64,000 nucleotides of DNA, from the NCBI RefSeq assembly GCF_039954625.1, contig NZ_CP157199.1:1-64000 (forward strand). Direction: 5' to 3'. The notes below the pieces were generated by a model. The model worked only from the letters and a program-made list of their open reading frames with translations, was not told where the DNA came from and made no database searches. Shown here one piece after another: positions 9,192 through 18,055 of this stretch. How positions within the stretch are numbered: position 1 is the stretch's first letter; every line of letters starts with the position of its first letter. The stretch comes from Pontimicrobium sp. SW4 (GTDB lineage Bacteria > Bacteroidota > Bacteroidia > Flavobacteriales > Flavobacteriaceae). The translations under genes and the position numbers were made by a program.

Positions 9192-9957
9192 AACGGTCTC
9201 TATCATCTAAAAACTTCAGTTTATTTCTAATTGTAGATAGATGTTTTTTATCTAAAAGAACTATCTCTATACCTTCTTTTTCATCTTCTAAAGATGTTAG
9301 TTGTGTTCCTAAGCCATCATAAGCAGCCGAATGTCCAGAATATTCATGGTTATTGTTGTCTAATCCAACACGATTTACACCAACGCAATAACTCATGTTT
9401 TCTATAGCACGTGCTTTAAGCAAGGTATCCCATGCATCAATTCGAGGTTTTGGCCAATTAGCAACATAAAAAAGCACATCATAGTTTTCTACGTTTCTTG
9501 CCCAAACTGGGAAACGTAAATCGTAACATACTAAAGGACAAAGTTTCCAGCCTTTATAATCAATAATTACTTTTTTTGCCCCAGCTTTATAGACTTTATT
9601 TTCTCCAGCTAAAGTAAACGTGTGACGTTTGTCATAAGTATCAATTGAGCTATTTGGTTTTACAAAAACGAAACGATTGTAAAAAACATCATTTTCTTTT
9701 ATTACTAGACTGCCTCCAATGGCTGCTTGTTTTTTAATGGCAAGTTTTTGCATCCATTGTATGGTCGTCCCTTCCATAGTCTCATAAACATGCTTAGGAT
9801 GCATAGTAAATCCAGAAGTAAACATTTCTGGTAAAAGTATTACATCAACAGGCTCTTTAATAGAGTCTATTTTATTTGTAAAATGTACTCTATTGTCTTC
9901 TGGCTTTTCCCAAGTTAGATCCGATTGAATAATTGCTATGTTTAATGTGTTTTTCAT
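9178..9957 (-). CDS. omega-amidase (nitrilase superfamily, YafV-like)
   Basis: A 259-residue nitrilase-fold amidase. The ATG at 9957 (MKNTLNIAIIQSDLTW) is preferred; the frame runs 33 nt further upstream but into the neighbouring gene. The catalytic Glu-Lys-Cys triad is visible: Glu in LLPEMFTSGF, Lys in YDKRHTFTLAGE and Cys in LVCYDLRFPVW. Members of this subgroup hydrolyse alpha-keto-glutaramate or alpha-ketosuccinamate formed by glutamine or asparagine transaminases. The gene immediately upstream in the same operon is such a transaminase, which supports the omega-amidase assignment. Confidence 0.88.
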   Translation of the reverse strand: MKNTLNIAIIQSDLTWEKPEDNRVHFTNKIDSIKEPVDVILLPEMFTSGFTMHPKHVYETMEGTTIQWMQKLAIKKQAAIGGSLVIKENDVFYNRFVFVKPNSSIDTYDKRHTFTLAGENKVYKAGAKKVIIDYKGWKLCPLVCYDLRFPVWARNVENYDVLFYVANWPKPRIDAWDTLLKARAIENMSYCVGVNRVGLDNNNHEYSGHSAAYDGLGTQLTSLEDEKEGIEIVLLDKKHLSTIRNKLKFLDDRDRFTVK

Positions 9958-9964
9958 GTTTTTA

Positions 9965-11107
9965 CTAAATATTACACAATATTTCTGCACCTCTTTTTAA
10001 AGTATCATCAGTTTTTGCAAAGCAAAAACGCAACATTTTTTCGTCTAACTTGTTATGATTAAATACCGAAATAGGAATGGACGCAATTCCATATTCTTCA
10101 GTAAGTCTAATGGCTAAATCATAATCACTTTCATCAGAAATATTTGAATAATTTAATGCTTGAAAATAAGTGCCTTTTGATGGCGTAAAAGTGAATCGAG
10201 AGTCTTTAATTAAATTCAAAAAAAAATCTCTTTTTTCTTGAAAAAGGCTAGATAATTCAAGATAATGATTAGGCTCTTTTAAATACTCAGCCAAAGCTAA
10301 TTGAATAGGATGATTTACGCTAAACACATTAAACTGATGCACTTTTACAAACTCATCCATTAAGTCTTTAGGCGCACAACAATACCCAGTTTTCCATCCA
10401 GTATTATGGAATGTTTTACCAAATGACGCTGTAATAAAACTACGCGATTTTAACTCAGGAAATAAGCACACGCTTTGATGTTGTTCACCATCAAAAATAA
10501 TATGTTCATACACTTCATCACTTAACACAATAATGTTTGTGTTATTGGTTAGCTTTTGTAACTGTAGCATATCCTCTTTTGAAAATACAGTACCACTTGG
10601 ATTGTGAGGCGTGTTAATAATAATCATTTTGGTGTTATTATTAATGGCCTTAGCAACATTGTTCCAATCAATTTCATAATCAGGTTTATGCAATTGAATA
10701 GAGATGGCTTTTCCACCATTAAGCTCAATTGATGGAATATAACAATCATAAGCTGGACGAAACACAATCACTTCGTCTCCAGGCCTAATAAACGCAGTAA
10801 TAGCTGTATAAATGGCCTGTGTAGCACCTGCTGTAATCGTTATTTCATTGTCTGGATTGTAAGTTGAGCTATAAAGGTCATCGTATTTTTTTGCAATAGC
10901 TTCTCGTAATTTAAAAACTCCAGGCATTGGTGCATAATAATTATAGCCAGCATTCATATAGGCACTTACTAAATCTATTAACTTTTGGTCACCTTTAAAA
11001 TCTGGAAAACCTTGTGATAAATTAATAGCCTTGTGTTTATGAGCTAATGCACTCATAACAGAGAAAATGGTGGTTTCTAAATTTGGAAGTTTGGATTGAT
11101 GGTTCAT
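9965..11107 (-). CDS. PLP-dependent aminotransferase (methionine/glutamine transaminase, YbdL-like)
   Basis: A 380-residue class I/II aminotransferase. The PLP lysine is in SFGKTFHNTGWKTGYCCAP, the Asp/Tyr region is LSDEVYEHIIFDG and the substrate arginine region is RFCFAKTDDTL. The N-terminus LSQGFPDFKGDQKLIDLV is typical of kynurenine/methionine aminotransferases such as YbdL. It is translated just ahead of the omega-amidase gene, with a 7-bp gap. Together they would remake methionine from 4-methylthio-2-oxobutanoate using glutamine, the amidase removing the keto-acid by-product. The substrate is inferred from pairing and family. Confidence 0.88.
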   Translation of the reverse strand: MNHQSKLPNLETTIFSVMSALAHKHKAINLSQGFPDFKGDQKLIDLVSAYMNAGYNYYAPMPGVFKLREAIAKKYDDLYSSTYNPDNEITITAGATQAIYTAITAFIRPGDEVIVFRPAYDCYIPSIELNGGKAISIQLHKPDYEIDWNNVAKAINNNTKMIIINTPHNPSGTVFSKEDMLQLQKLTNNTNIIVLSDEVYEHIIFDGEQHQSVCLFPELKSRSFITASFGKTFHNTGWKTGYCCAPKDLMDEFVKVHQFNVFSVNHPIQLALAEYLKEPNHYLELSSLFQEKRDFFLNLIKDSRFTFTPSKGTYFQALNYSNISDESDYDLAIRLTEEYGIASIPISVFNHNKLDEKMLRFCFAKTDDTLKRGAEILCNI

Positions 11108-11119
11108 GCTAATTGGTCT

Positions 11120-11235
11120 TGTATAGGGCTAGTTTATAGCTCTAAACGAAGTTAGTAAAAGAAATCGAACCAGAGGAAAATTCGGAAGAATTTTCAGAAG
11201 TAGGCGAGGACTAACAATTACTTATAACCATTGTT
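11120..11235. repeat. structured intergenic palindrome beside the TraB gene
   Basis: Nested inverted repeats occupy this gap: GTTAGT (11151) pairs with ACTAAC (11210), and inside it is a perfect 8-bp hairpin GAAAATTC-ggaa-GAATTTTC (11176-11195). Further left is GGCTA-gttta-TAGCT. The right part ACTTATAACCATTGTTGCAAC resembles, in inverted form, the sequence before the TraB start codon. It looks like a dispersed or recombination-type element rather than a plain spacer. Confidence 0.45.
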
Positions 11236-11243
11236 GCAACTGG

Positions 11244-12095
11244 CTATATTTTAATTGGGTCTACTACAAATCCTTTACTTTTCAATTGTTCAAGAATTCC
11301 ACATTTCTTTTTTAAATGTAAATATCCAACAGCAATAAAAGTGTTCTTTGTGTTTAATAAATTTGGTAATGTTTTCATCCAATTATCATTCCTTTGTAGA
11401 ATTAATATATCAGATTCACATTCCCTTTCAAACTGGTAATCTAATTCAAAACTTCTGTATTTTTTTGCAAGTTCGCAATTATTCATATTTGGTTTATCAG
11501 TTGTCATTTGGTTAATCCAAGCACTAATATTTTTCCTTTCTTTTTTCCAGTTTGGGTTTTTATTTTCTTTTTCGATTAGACTTAATTGTAAACTATCAGT
11601 TTCTAAGCCTAAAATCTCTATTTTGTTTTCTTCAGCAATGTATTGTAGGTAATTGTCAAAATGATCAAATTTATCAGTTGGCTTGGTTGTTTTACATTTA
11701 GTTTTTTGAAACTCTTGTTGTAGTTTCCATCTAATTTCTAATGGCTTTAGTTTATACAAATCAACTTTCCAATTTTTTGCAATTGCTTTAAGTTTTTTAA
11801 GATCCTTTTTCTTTATTCTCTCTTCAATTTCGAAAGACGATTTTCTCCGTTGGATCATTTCTCTTGTTTTTTCAATGTTGTCAATTGATTCAAAAACAGC
11901 AAGTTCTGAGCTTAAAAGCGATTCTTTAATTTCAGGAATTGAATCAACAAATGAATTTCCGAATTGATGAAAAGTACCAACCAGAAAAGAGGTTTTATTA
12001 TTTATGGTGTCAGTTACTTTCCAAAGAATTGTGTTTTGACTTATCGCTAATTGCGAAATTGCCAAAAAAACCAAAATGTTTAATGATTGTCTCAT
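11244..12095 (-). CDS. TraB/GumN family protein
   Basis: A 283-residue secreted protein with a signal peptide (MRQSLNILVFLAISQLAISQ). It has the two hallmark TraB/GumN motifs: an N-terminal GTFHQFG and a C-terminal FIAVGYLHL followed by GILEQLKSKGF. Related TIKI proteins are metal-dependent proteases with two catalytic GxxH-like motifs, so a protease role is plausible but unproven here. It is bounded by partly inverted sequences (TTATA...GTTG) on both sides, which suggests it may have been inserted as a cassette between the aminotransferase and the LytTR regulator. Confidence 0.8.
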   Translation of the reverse strand: MRQSLNILVFLAISQLAISQNTILWKVTDTINNKTSFLVGTFHQFGNSFVDSIPEIKESLLSSELAVFESIDNIEKTREMIQRRKSSFEIEERIKKKDLKKLKAIAKNWKVDLYKLKPLEIRWKLQQEFQKTKCKTTKPTDKFDHFDNYLQYIAEENKIEILGLETDSLQLSLIEKENKNPNWKKERKNISAWINQMTTDKPNMNNCELAKKYRSFELDYQFERECESDILILQRNDNWMKTLPNLLNTKNTFIAVGYLHLKKKCGILEQLKSKGFVVDPIKI

Positions 12096-12133
12096 TCTTT
12101 AGCTTTTGTCAACTATAAGTTACAAACCGAAAA

Positions 12134-12829
12134 TTACATAATTTTTAGCTGTCTTAATAATTCTTGTTTATAAGTTCTTCCAACTGGAATTTGTAGATTA
12201 TTGATAAACACTATATTTCCAGAAACCTTATCGACCTTTTTGCTATTAATGATAAACGATTTATGAACTTGTACAAACTGTTCATCACAGAGTTTTTCTG
12301 TCCAGTTTTTAAGCGAGTCTATATAGGTGAGTTTTTGAGTGGTTGTAATCACAGTTAAATAATTTCTATCAGATTCTATATAAATAATATCATCTAAAAT
12401 TATTTTGTGATGTGTTTTATCTACGTTGATAAAAATGGATTTTTTTTCATCTTCATGAGTAGTGTCTGTTGCTATTTCAGATTTAATTTTCACTCTATTG
12501 ATAGCTTTTAAAAACCTATCAAACGAAAAAGGCTTCACTAAATAATCCACAATGCTTTCTAATTCAAAACTATTTGCTGCATACTCTGAATAGGCTGTTG
12601 TCATGATAATTGCTGGTGGATTCTTAACTGTTTTTATAAAATCGATTCCAGAAATATCAGGCAAATTCACGTCAAGAAAGATAATATCTACAGTATTGGA
12701 GTTAAGATATCCATTGGCTTCAATCGCAGCCTTAAAGGTGTTTTGCAAGGTGAGGTAAGGAATTTTACCAATAAAACTTTGCAAGACCTTTTGTGCAGGT
12801 ATTTCGTCTTCTATAATGATGCAATTCAT
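12134..12829 (-). CDS. LytTR family response regulator
   Basis: A 231-residue two-component regulator. The receiver domain (about residues 1-120) has acidic residues at 7-8, the phospho-acceptor Asp53 in IFLDVNLPDISG and a conserved Lys in YLVKPFSFDRF. The LytTR DNA-binding domain follows (about residues 135-231; IIYIESDRNYLTVIT, then FVQVHKSFIINSKKVDKV and IPVGRTYKQELL). It overlaps the upstream histidine kinase gene by 4 bp, so the pair is translationally coupled. The genes it controls cannot be told from the window. Confidence 0.94.
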   Translation of the reverse strand: MNCIIIEDEIPAQKVLQSFIGKIPYLTLQNTFKAAIEANGYLNSNTVDIIFLDVNLPDISGIDFIKTVKNPPAIIMTTAYSEYAANSFELESIVDYLVKPFSFDRFLKAINRVKIKSEIATDTTHEDEKKSIFINVDKTHHKIILDDIIYIESDRNYLTVITTTQKLTYIDSLKNWTEKLCDEQFVQVHKSFIINSKKVDKVSGNIVFINNLQIPVGRTYKQELLRQLKIM

Positions 12830-13797
12830 TGTAAATGGAGTTTTAAATGCACTTTGAATTGCGTTTCCTTAACAATGGTAAATTCATACCTGTCTTTATA
12901 AATAAGTTCTAAGCGTTTTTCAAGATTTTGAAGTCCGATTTTAAAAGTGTCTTCATCAATTTTTTTACTATCATAGTCATTGCTACAATTAAAATATAAA
13001 ACACCATTTTTAATGTTGATGCTAATATCTATAGAACTATTAAGCGTACTATGCTTAAAAGCATTTTCAATGATGGTAATGAGCATTAAAGGTGCAATTT
13101 GATAGTTTTCTGAATCTATAACCTTGTTATAATTTATATGCTTAACACCTTCAGTTCTAATTTTTTGAAACTTGATATAATTATCTAAAAAATGCAGCTC
13201 TTTTTCAATTGAAATAGTCTCAGAGTTGCTTTCATATAACACATGTTTAAGATTGTCCGACAGCATTAAAATAAGCTCAGGTGTTTCTTTTGGGTTTTCA
13301 ATAGAATATGAGTAAATGGTATTCAAGTTATTAAACAATACATGCGGATTAATTTGTGATTTTAGAAATTTCAATTCCATTTCTGTATGCTCTTTTTTTA
13401 CCTTTTCAAGGTCTTCTTGTTCAGCGATAAAACGATAGAGCATCCAAATAAATGAGAAGAAAATCAAAGGGACTAAGGTTTGCCATAAATAGTCACTCAA
13501 GCATTTCATAAACGAGCAGCCACATTGCGCAAACACATTGCAATATAGCTGTGTGGCAAGAAAAGAAATGGCAACAAACACAAAAATGTATAGTACGTAG
13601 AGTTTACGTTTTACAAAATAAGGCAGTAAAAACAGATTGTTTGAGTATACAATAACCACCAAAATAAACAAGTATTGTAAAAACGGATTTTGCGCCCAAT
13701 AATAATCTGAAAAAACAAACAAAGACACAAATATAAAAAGCATCCAAAACAGGATGTGCACCAAAATTTGCGATATGTTTTTATTTACGATTGTCAT
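12826..13797 (-). CDS. LytS-type sensor histidine kinase
   Basis: A 323-residue kinase from ATG 13797 (MTIVNKNISQ). An in-frame ATG at 13869 would add 24 residues reaching into the likely promoter. Four transmembrane helices cover about residues 11-125, with a cluster of cysteines in the last loop (Cys86, Cys92, Cys94, Cys99). The His_kinase domain has the phospho-acceptor His152 in LKSQINPHVLFNNLNTIYSY, followed by an ATPase domain with the N-box IIENAFKHS. There is no separate sensory domain, so the signal is probably sensed in the membrane. The cognate regulator overlaps its 3' end. Confidence 0.92.
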   Translation of the reverse strand: MTIVNKNISQILVHILFWMLFIFVSLFVFSDYYWAQNPFLQYLFILVVIVYSNNLFLLPYFVKRKLYVLYIFVFVAISFLATQLYCNVFAQCGCSFMKCLSDYLWQTLVPLIFFSFIWMLYRFIAEQEDLEKVKKEHTEMELKFLKSQINPHVLFNNLNTIYSYSIENPKETPELILMLSDNLKHVLYESNSETISIEKELHFLDNYIKFQKIRTEGVKHINYNKVIDSENYQIAPLMLITIIENAFKHSTLNSSIDISINIKNGVLYFNCSNDYDSKKIDEDTFKIGLQNLEKRLELIYKDRYEFTIVKETQFKVHLKLHLQ

Positions 13798-13992
13798 TCG
13801 TATGGAAAAGTAACTAGAATTATGAATAACGTCAAAAATTATGTACGAAAACCAATTTTGTAGTGACAAACGTCATTTATGTTGTTTGTTAATTTAAATT
13901 GAATAGTTGCAATATTAAGTATGTATTGTGTCCAACTTAGTTTTGTGTACATGGTTTTACTACTAGTTTCGAGATACTAAAATCTATACATC

Positions 13993-14892
13993 ATGCAACG
14001 AATAGTTACTATTTTAAGTCTCCTTTTTTGCCTTTCGCTAAGTTATTCACAAACCTACAACCAATTAGTAGTCGATGATAAAGGCAAAGAAAAACTGCTT
14101 GGTAAAATTAATCGTGAGGGATTAACCTCAAACAGTTTTAAAAGTTGGTTTGATAAAAATTATGATAATTATATACTCAACGAAAAATTAATTAATACCA
14201 TAAAAGACTCCCTTAACGATTATACAATAATGTTATTTCTGGGGACTTGGTGTGGCGATAGTAAACGTGAAGTACCACGCTTCTATAAAGTGCTAGATGC
14301 AGCAAATTTCCCTGAAGATCAACTTGAAGTCATTGCTGTAGATAGAACTCCAGAAGCGTATAAGAAAAGTCCAACAGGTGAAGAGAAAGGATTAAACATT
14401 CATAGAGTACCTACTTTTATTTTTTATAAAAATGGAAAAGAAATTAACCGAATTGTAGAATCACCGCAGGCTACTTTTGAGCATGATATTAAAGCTATTA
14501 TAGAAGGTAAGTACACACCAAAATATGTAGCAGCCAATTATATTGATGGATTAATTAAACAACAAGGAATAGATACTTTAAAAACTATGGAAACATCTTT
14601 GGTGTCAACATTATCGGAATTTGTACAAGGAAGCAGAGAGTTAAATACTTTTGGCTATGTGAGATTAAGAGCGAAAAGATTTAATGAAGCTATTTACGTT
14701 TTTGATTTAAACACTAAGATTTTTCCTTATAGAGATAATGTTTTTGACAGCTTGGGAGAAGCTTATTACGAATCAAAAAATTATAGTGAAGCCTTAAAAA
14801 GTTATAAAAAGGTTATAGAATTTAGCCCCAAAAATGAGAATGCTATGAAGATGATTACGAAAATTGAAGCCATAGAAAGAACTAGAAGGTAG
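13993..14892 (+). CDS. secreted thioredoxin-fold protein with C-terminal TPR
   Basis: A 299-residue protein with a signal peptide (ends SLSYSQ). A thioredoxin-like domain spans about residues 70-170; its active-site motif is Trp86-Cys87-Gly88-Asp89-Ser90, so the second cysteine of CxxC is Ser. The domain still has a cis-proline-like RVPTFIFYKNG. The C-terminal ~70 residues form tetratricopeptide-type helices (IYVFDLNTKIFPYRDNVFDS and ALKSYKKVIEFSPKNENAM). A monothiol centre suggests binding or isomerase-type chemistry rather than dithiol reduction. It starts 196 bp upstream of and divergently from the LytS gene. Confidence 0.8.
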   Translation: MQRIVTILSLLFCLSLSYSQTYNQLVVDDKGKEKLLGKINREGLTSNSFKSWFDKNYDNYILNEKLINTIKDSLNDYTIMLFLGTWCGDSKREVPRFYKVLDAANFPEDQLEVIAVDRTPEAYKKSPTGEEKGLNIHRVPTFIFYKNGKEINRIVESPQATFEHDIKAIIEGKYTPKYVAANYIDGLIKQQGIDTLKTMETSLVSTLSEFVQGSRELNTFGYVRLRAKRFNEAIYVFDLNTKIFPYRDNVFDSLGEAYYESKNYSEALKSYKKVIEFSPKNENAMKMITKIEAIERTRR

Positions 14893-15015
14893 TTTCTGTT
14901 TTTTAACAAGTCAAAAGGCTAAGAATAAGTATCTATTTTAATTTTTAATTAAGAAAATTCTAGAGTAAAATATATTTCTTTGTTAAAGTAATATCTTATA
15001 TAAATAATGATAGTA

Positions 15016-16266
15016 ATGAAGAAATATATTTTTAGAATAGTTACAATTATTGGGTTAGTCCTTTCAAATTTATGCTTTTCGCAAACAAGTAATAATGAAA
15101 TTGTAATTGGAAAAAGTTACACTATTACATCAAATAGTTTAAAAGACGAAAGACTTGTTGAAGTTTATTTACCTGAAAGCTATAGCACTACAGAGGCAGC
15201 ATACCCTGTTTTATACATTTTTGATGGGCAAATGCATTTTGAAAATGGAATAGCCATTCAAAAATCACTACAGACTCCTGGAGTCATCCCAGAAATGATT
15301 GTTGTTGGTGTCATGAATGAGTACCCAAGTCGTAGAGATTTAGGTTGGAGTAACAAAGAAGTGTATCATTCTTTCTTAGAACAAGAGCTCATCCCATTTG
15401 TAAATGAAAATTTTAGAACTAATAACGAAAGGGTATTGTTTGGTTGGGAACAAGGCGCGTTTATGGCAACCTATATGGTATTAAACAAAAAACCATTATT
15501 TAACGGTGTTATACTATCCAATGGAGGAAATGCAACTCCAGAAATGTTAACTGAGTTTGTAAACTCAAATGCAAAAGAAACTTTTTATATGTATATGGTT
15601 AATTCTATTAAGGATATATATACCATTCAATATAGTGATAAATTTTTTGAATTGATTGATAAAAGTACACCTTCTAATCTTGAGTTTAAATATGAAAAGC
15701 TTAACGAAGAAACCCATGAAACCTTACCTTACTTAGCGCTATTTCATGGTTTAAAATACTTTTATCACAACTATAAAACATTAGATTATAGTAGTTTTAA
15801 AGAATATGAAGATTTAGGAGGCCTTCCTTATTTAAAAAAGTATTTTTCAGAAAGAGGACGTCGTTTTGGGTTTTCAACTCACATTGCCGACGAAACAAAG
15901 AACGGACTTATTTGGTTAGCATGGAATAAGGATAACTTCAATTACTTTAAATTTTTTATGACAGAATTTAAAGATGTTTTATCAACCAAAAGATACGATT
16001 CCGCTTATTGGCAAAACCGATTTGGACAAATGTATTTAAAGCACAAAGATTTGGATACGGCAATAATGTATTTTAGTAATGGCATAAACACTTATGGCGA
16101 TTCAAGAGAACTGTCTCAAATGTATTATGGATTGAGCAAAGCTTTTGCAGGGAAAAAACAAAAAAGAAAAGCCATTAACAATATTAAGTTAGCAATAAAA
16201 ACTGCAGAAAATAAATCAGAAGAAAGTTTAAATGATTATAAAACGTATCTAGCAGAACTAAGATAG
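15016..16266 (+). CDS. secreted esterase-fold protein lacking the nucleophile serine, with C-terminal TPR-like region
   Basis: The protein resembles the IroE/Fes-type alpha/beta-hydrolase family (YPVLYIFDGQMHFENGIAI, then IVVGVMNEYPSRRDLG). It has a signal peptide; ATG 15016 (MKKYIF) is preferred to ATG 15007, which adds three residues. At the nucleophile elbow, where active enzymes have GxSxG, this one reads Gly143-Trp-Glu145-Gln-Gly147, the codon being GAA. The next segment (NGVILSNGGNATPEML) is otherwise typical. The C-terminal ~90 residues look like TPR helices. It is probably not an active serine esterase; it could be a binding protein. Confidence 0.75.
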   Translation: MKKYIFRIVTIIGLVLSNLCFSQTSNNEIVIGKSYTITSNSLKDERLVEVYLPESYSTTEAAYPVLYIFDGQMHFENGIAIQKSLQTPGVIPEMIVVGVMNEYPSRRDLGWSNKEVYHSFLEQELIPFVNENFRTNNERVLFGWEQGAFMATYMVLNKKPLFNGVILSNGGNATPEMLTEFVNSNAKETFYMYMVNSIKDIYTIQYSDKFFELIDKSTPSNLEFKYEKLNEETHETLPYLALFHGLKYFYHNYKTLDYSSFKEYEDLGGLPYLKKYFSERGRRFGFSTHIADETKNGLIWLAWNKDNFNYFKFFMTEFKDVLSTKRYDSAYWQNRFGQMYLKHKDLDTAIMYFSNGINTYGDSRELSQMYYGLSKAFAGKKQKRKAINNIKLAIKTAENKSEESLNDYKTYLAELR

Positions 16267-16271
16267 AAATG

Positions 16272-18041
16272 TTAAACAATCTCCATTTTCTTTAAGAGGA
16301 AACTTGCGTTCATATTCTGGCAAATCCCTTTTTTAAATTTATAGTCAAAATAGAGTTCATCATTAACAATGTCGGCATCAAAGTAGTAGTTCTTTACGTC
16401 GTCTAATTCTTTTTCAATTTCGCATAAACTTAGGTCGTGCGTAGCAATAATACCTGTAGCATTTCCAGCGACTAATTTTTCTACAAATTTTCTAGAACCA
16501 AGAGCTTTGTCGGTACTATTTGTGCCTTTTAATATTTCATCTAAAACAATAAAATAAGGTTCGCTTTTAATTGTGTCTACAATAAATTTAAGTCGCGTAA
16601 GCTCCGAAAAGAAATACGAGCTATTGTCAGTCAACGAATCGCTAGTTCGCATACTTGTGATGAGTTTAATAGGTGAGTATTCACTGGATGTTGCACAAAT
16701 AGGTAATCCAACATTAGCCATAACAATATGTAAAGATACAGTTCTTAAAAAAGTGCTTTTTCCAGCCATATTAGCTCCTGTTACTATAAAGAATTGCTCT
16801 CTGTTTATGTTTAAATCACTAGAAACCCGTTTAATTTTGTTTAATAAAGGATGTCCTAACTCTTTAGCGTTTATAATGGTGTTGTTCTCTACAATTTTTG
16901 GGTATTCAAATTCTGGATGGTTAAATGAAAAGTTGCTTAAGGAATTGTAAGCATCAAAAAAGGCGACTACTTCAAACCAATCTTCTACTTTGTGGGCATA
17001 CTTGGTTATCCATTGTTCTATTTTATAGCTTTGGATTAAATCCCAAAGAAAAAAGCCATTTCCCAAAAAGATAAAAAAGATATTATTTCTATTATCTAAT
17101 GCGTCTAATGCTTTTGAAAATGATTTAATAATATTTGATGCTTTTGTGTTCTCAGAGGTTATTTGTAGTTGTTTTTCTTTAAGTAATGATGAAGTAAAAG
17201 TTTCCGTTTCTATCTGGTCTAATAATAGTGAATATTGCTTAAAGGTGTCCTTGATTTTAGACGTGTGTATGGACAGCATGTTTACTTTCTTAAACACATA
17301 ACCAATAATAAAAATTCCAAAAACTAACCAATAAGCCATGTAATGAAGTGGAATAACCTGCAACACACTAAAAGCAATTATAACCACTGAAAGTATACCA
17401 AAAACATAAGGTAACCAACGCATTATTTTTGGAACAAAAGGCTGATAATTGTTTAACCAATCAATAATAACATTTGTAGGAGTTTCAGTTTCTATTAAAG
17501 ATGCTTTTGCAGTAAATAGTTGGCGCCATTCTGGTTTTTTAGAAAGCTCCTTAATGGCGTCTTGTCTGTTTACTATGTTGGTAATATCGTTAGCTTTTAA
17601 TACATCAGCAAGTGTATGAGTTCCCTCATTAATAGCTGTTCTATCGAGGTATTGAAAAAATGAACCACGACCAAATAAATCAATATCTAAACTATAAGGA
17701 TGCTCAGCGTTTTGAAATTGAACACCACTAAACCGTTTATGAAAATTACCTTTAGCTATTTCTAACTCTTCATTGTTAATGTTTAATAAGGCTTTGAATA
17801 AATCGCGTTGCGCTTTGGCATCTGTATGTTTTGACACAAGAAATAAAAACAAGCCAATAGCAACAATGGTAATGACCACAGCAACTGGAATGTTATGAAA
17901 AAAATGATAAATTCCCATAACGCCAGCTAGATAAATAACTACTCTAGATAAACTCAAAATCAAAAGCTTCTTTTTTAAAGTATCTATTTGATTTTGGAAT
18001 AGTACTATCTGAGAATTATAAAATTGAATAGGACTATTCAT
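16272..18041 (-). CDS. membrane-anchored MutS-family ATPase
   Basis: A 589-residue protein with a MutS-type ABC ATPase at the C-terminus: Walker A TGANMAGKST (about residue 422), a signature-like segment TDNSSYFFSELTRL, Walker B YFIVLDEILKGTNSTDKALG and a His-switch IIATHDLSL. Unlike MutS or MutS2 it has no mismatch-recognition or Smr domain, and the N-terminal half holds two pairs of hydrophobic helices (about residues 25-62 and 205-255). Such membrane MutS-like proteins are common in Bacteroidota; their role is not established. It converges on the pseudo-esterase gene with a 5-bp gap. Confidence 0.83.
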   Translation of the reverse strand: MNSPIQFYNSQIVLFQNQIDTLKKKLLILSLSRVVIYLAGVMGIYHFFHNIPVAVVITIVAIGLFLFLVSKHTDAKAQRDLFKALLNINNEELEIAKGNFHKRFSGVQFQNAEHPYSLDIDLFGRGSFFQYLDRTAINEGTHTLADVLKANDITNIVNRQDAIKELSKKPEWRQLFTAKASLIETETPTNVIIDWLNNYQPFVPKIMRWLPYVFGILSVVIIAFSVLQVIPLHYMAYWLVFGIFIIGYVFKKVNMLSIHTSKIKDTFKQYSLLLDQIETETFTSSLLKEKQLQITSENTKASNIIKSFSKALDALDNRNNIFFIFLGNGFFLWDLIQSYKIEQWITKYAHKVEDWFEVVAFFDAYNSLSNFSFNHPEFEYPKIVENNTIINAKELGHPLLNKIKRVSSDLNINREQFFIVTGANMAGKSTFLRTVSLHIVMANVGLPICATSSEYSPIKLITSMRTSDSLTDNSSYFFSELTRLKFIVDTIKSEPYFIVLDEILKGTNSTDKALGSRKFVEKLVAGNATGIIATHDLSLCEIEKELDDVKNYYFDADIVNDELYFDYKFKKGICQNMNASFLLKKMEIV

Positions 18042-18055
18042 TAAGTGTTTTTGTT

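Noticed and set aside
11108..11243. Integron attC site
   Set aside because: The palindromic layout is suggestive, but the core sites do not fit RYYYAAC/GTTRRRY and no integrase gene is in the window.
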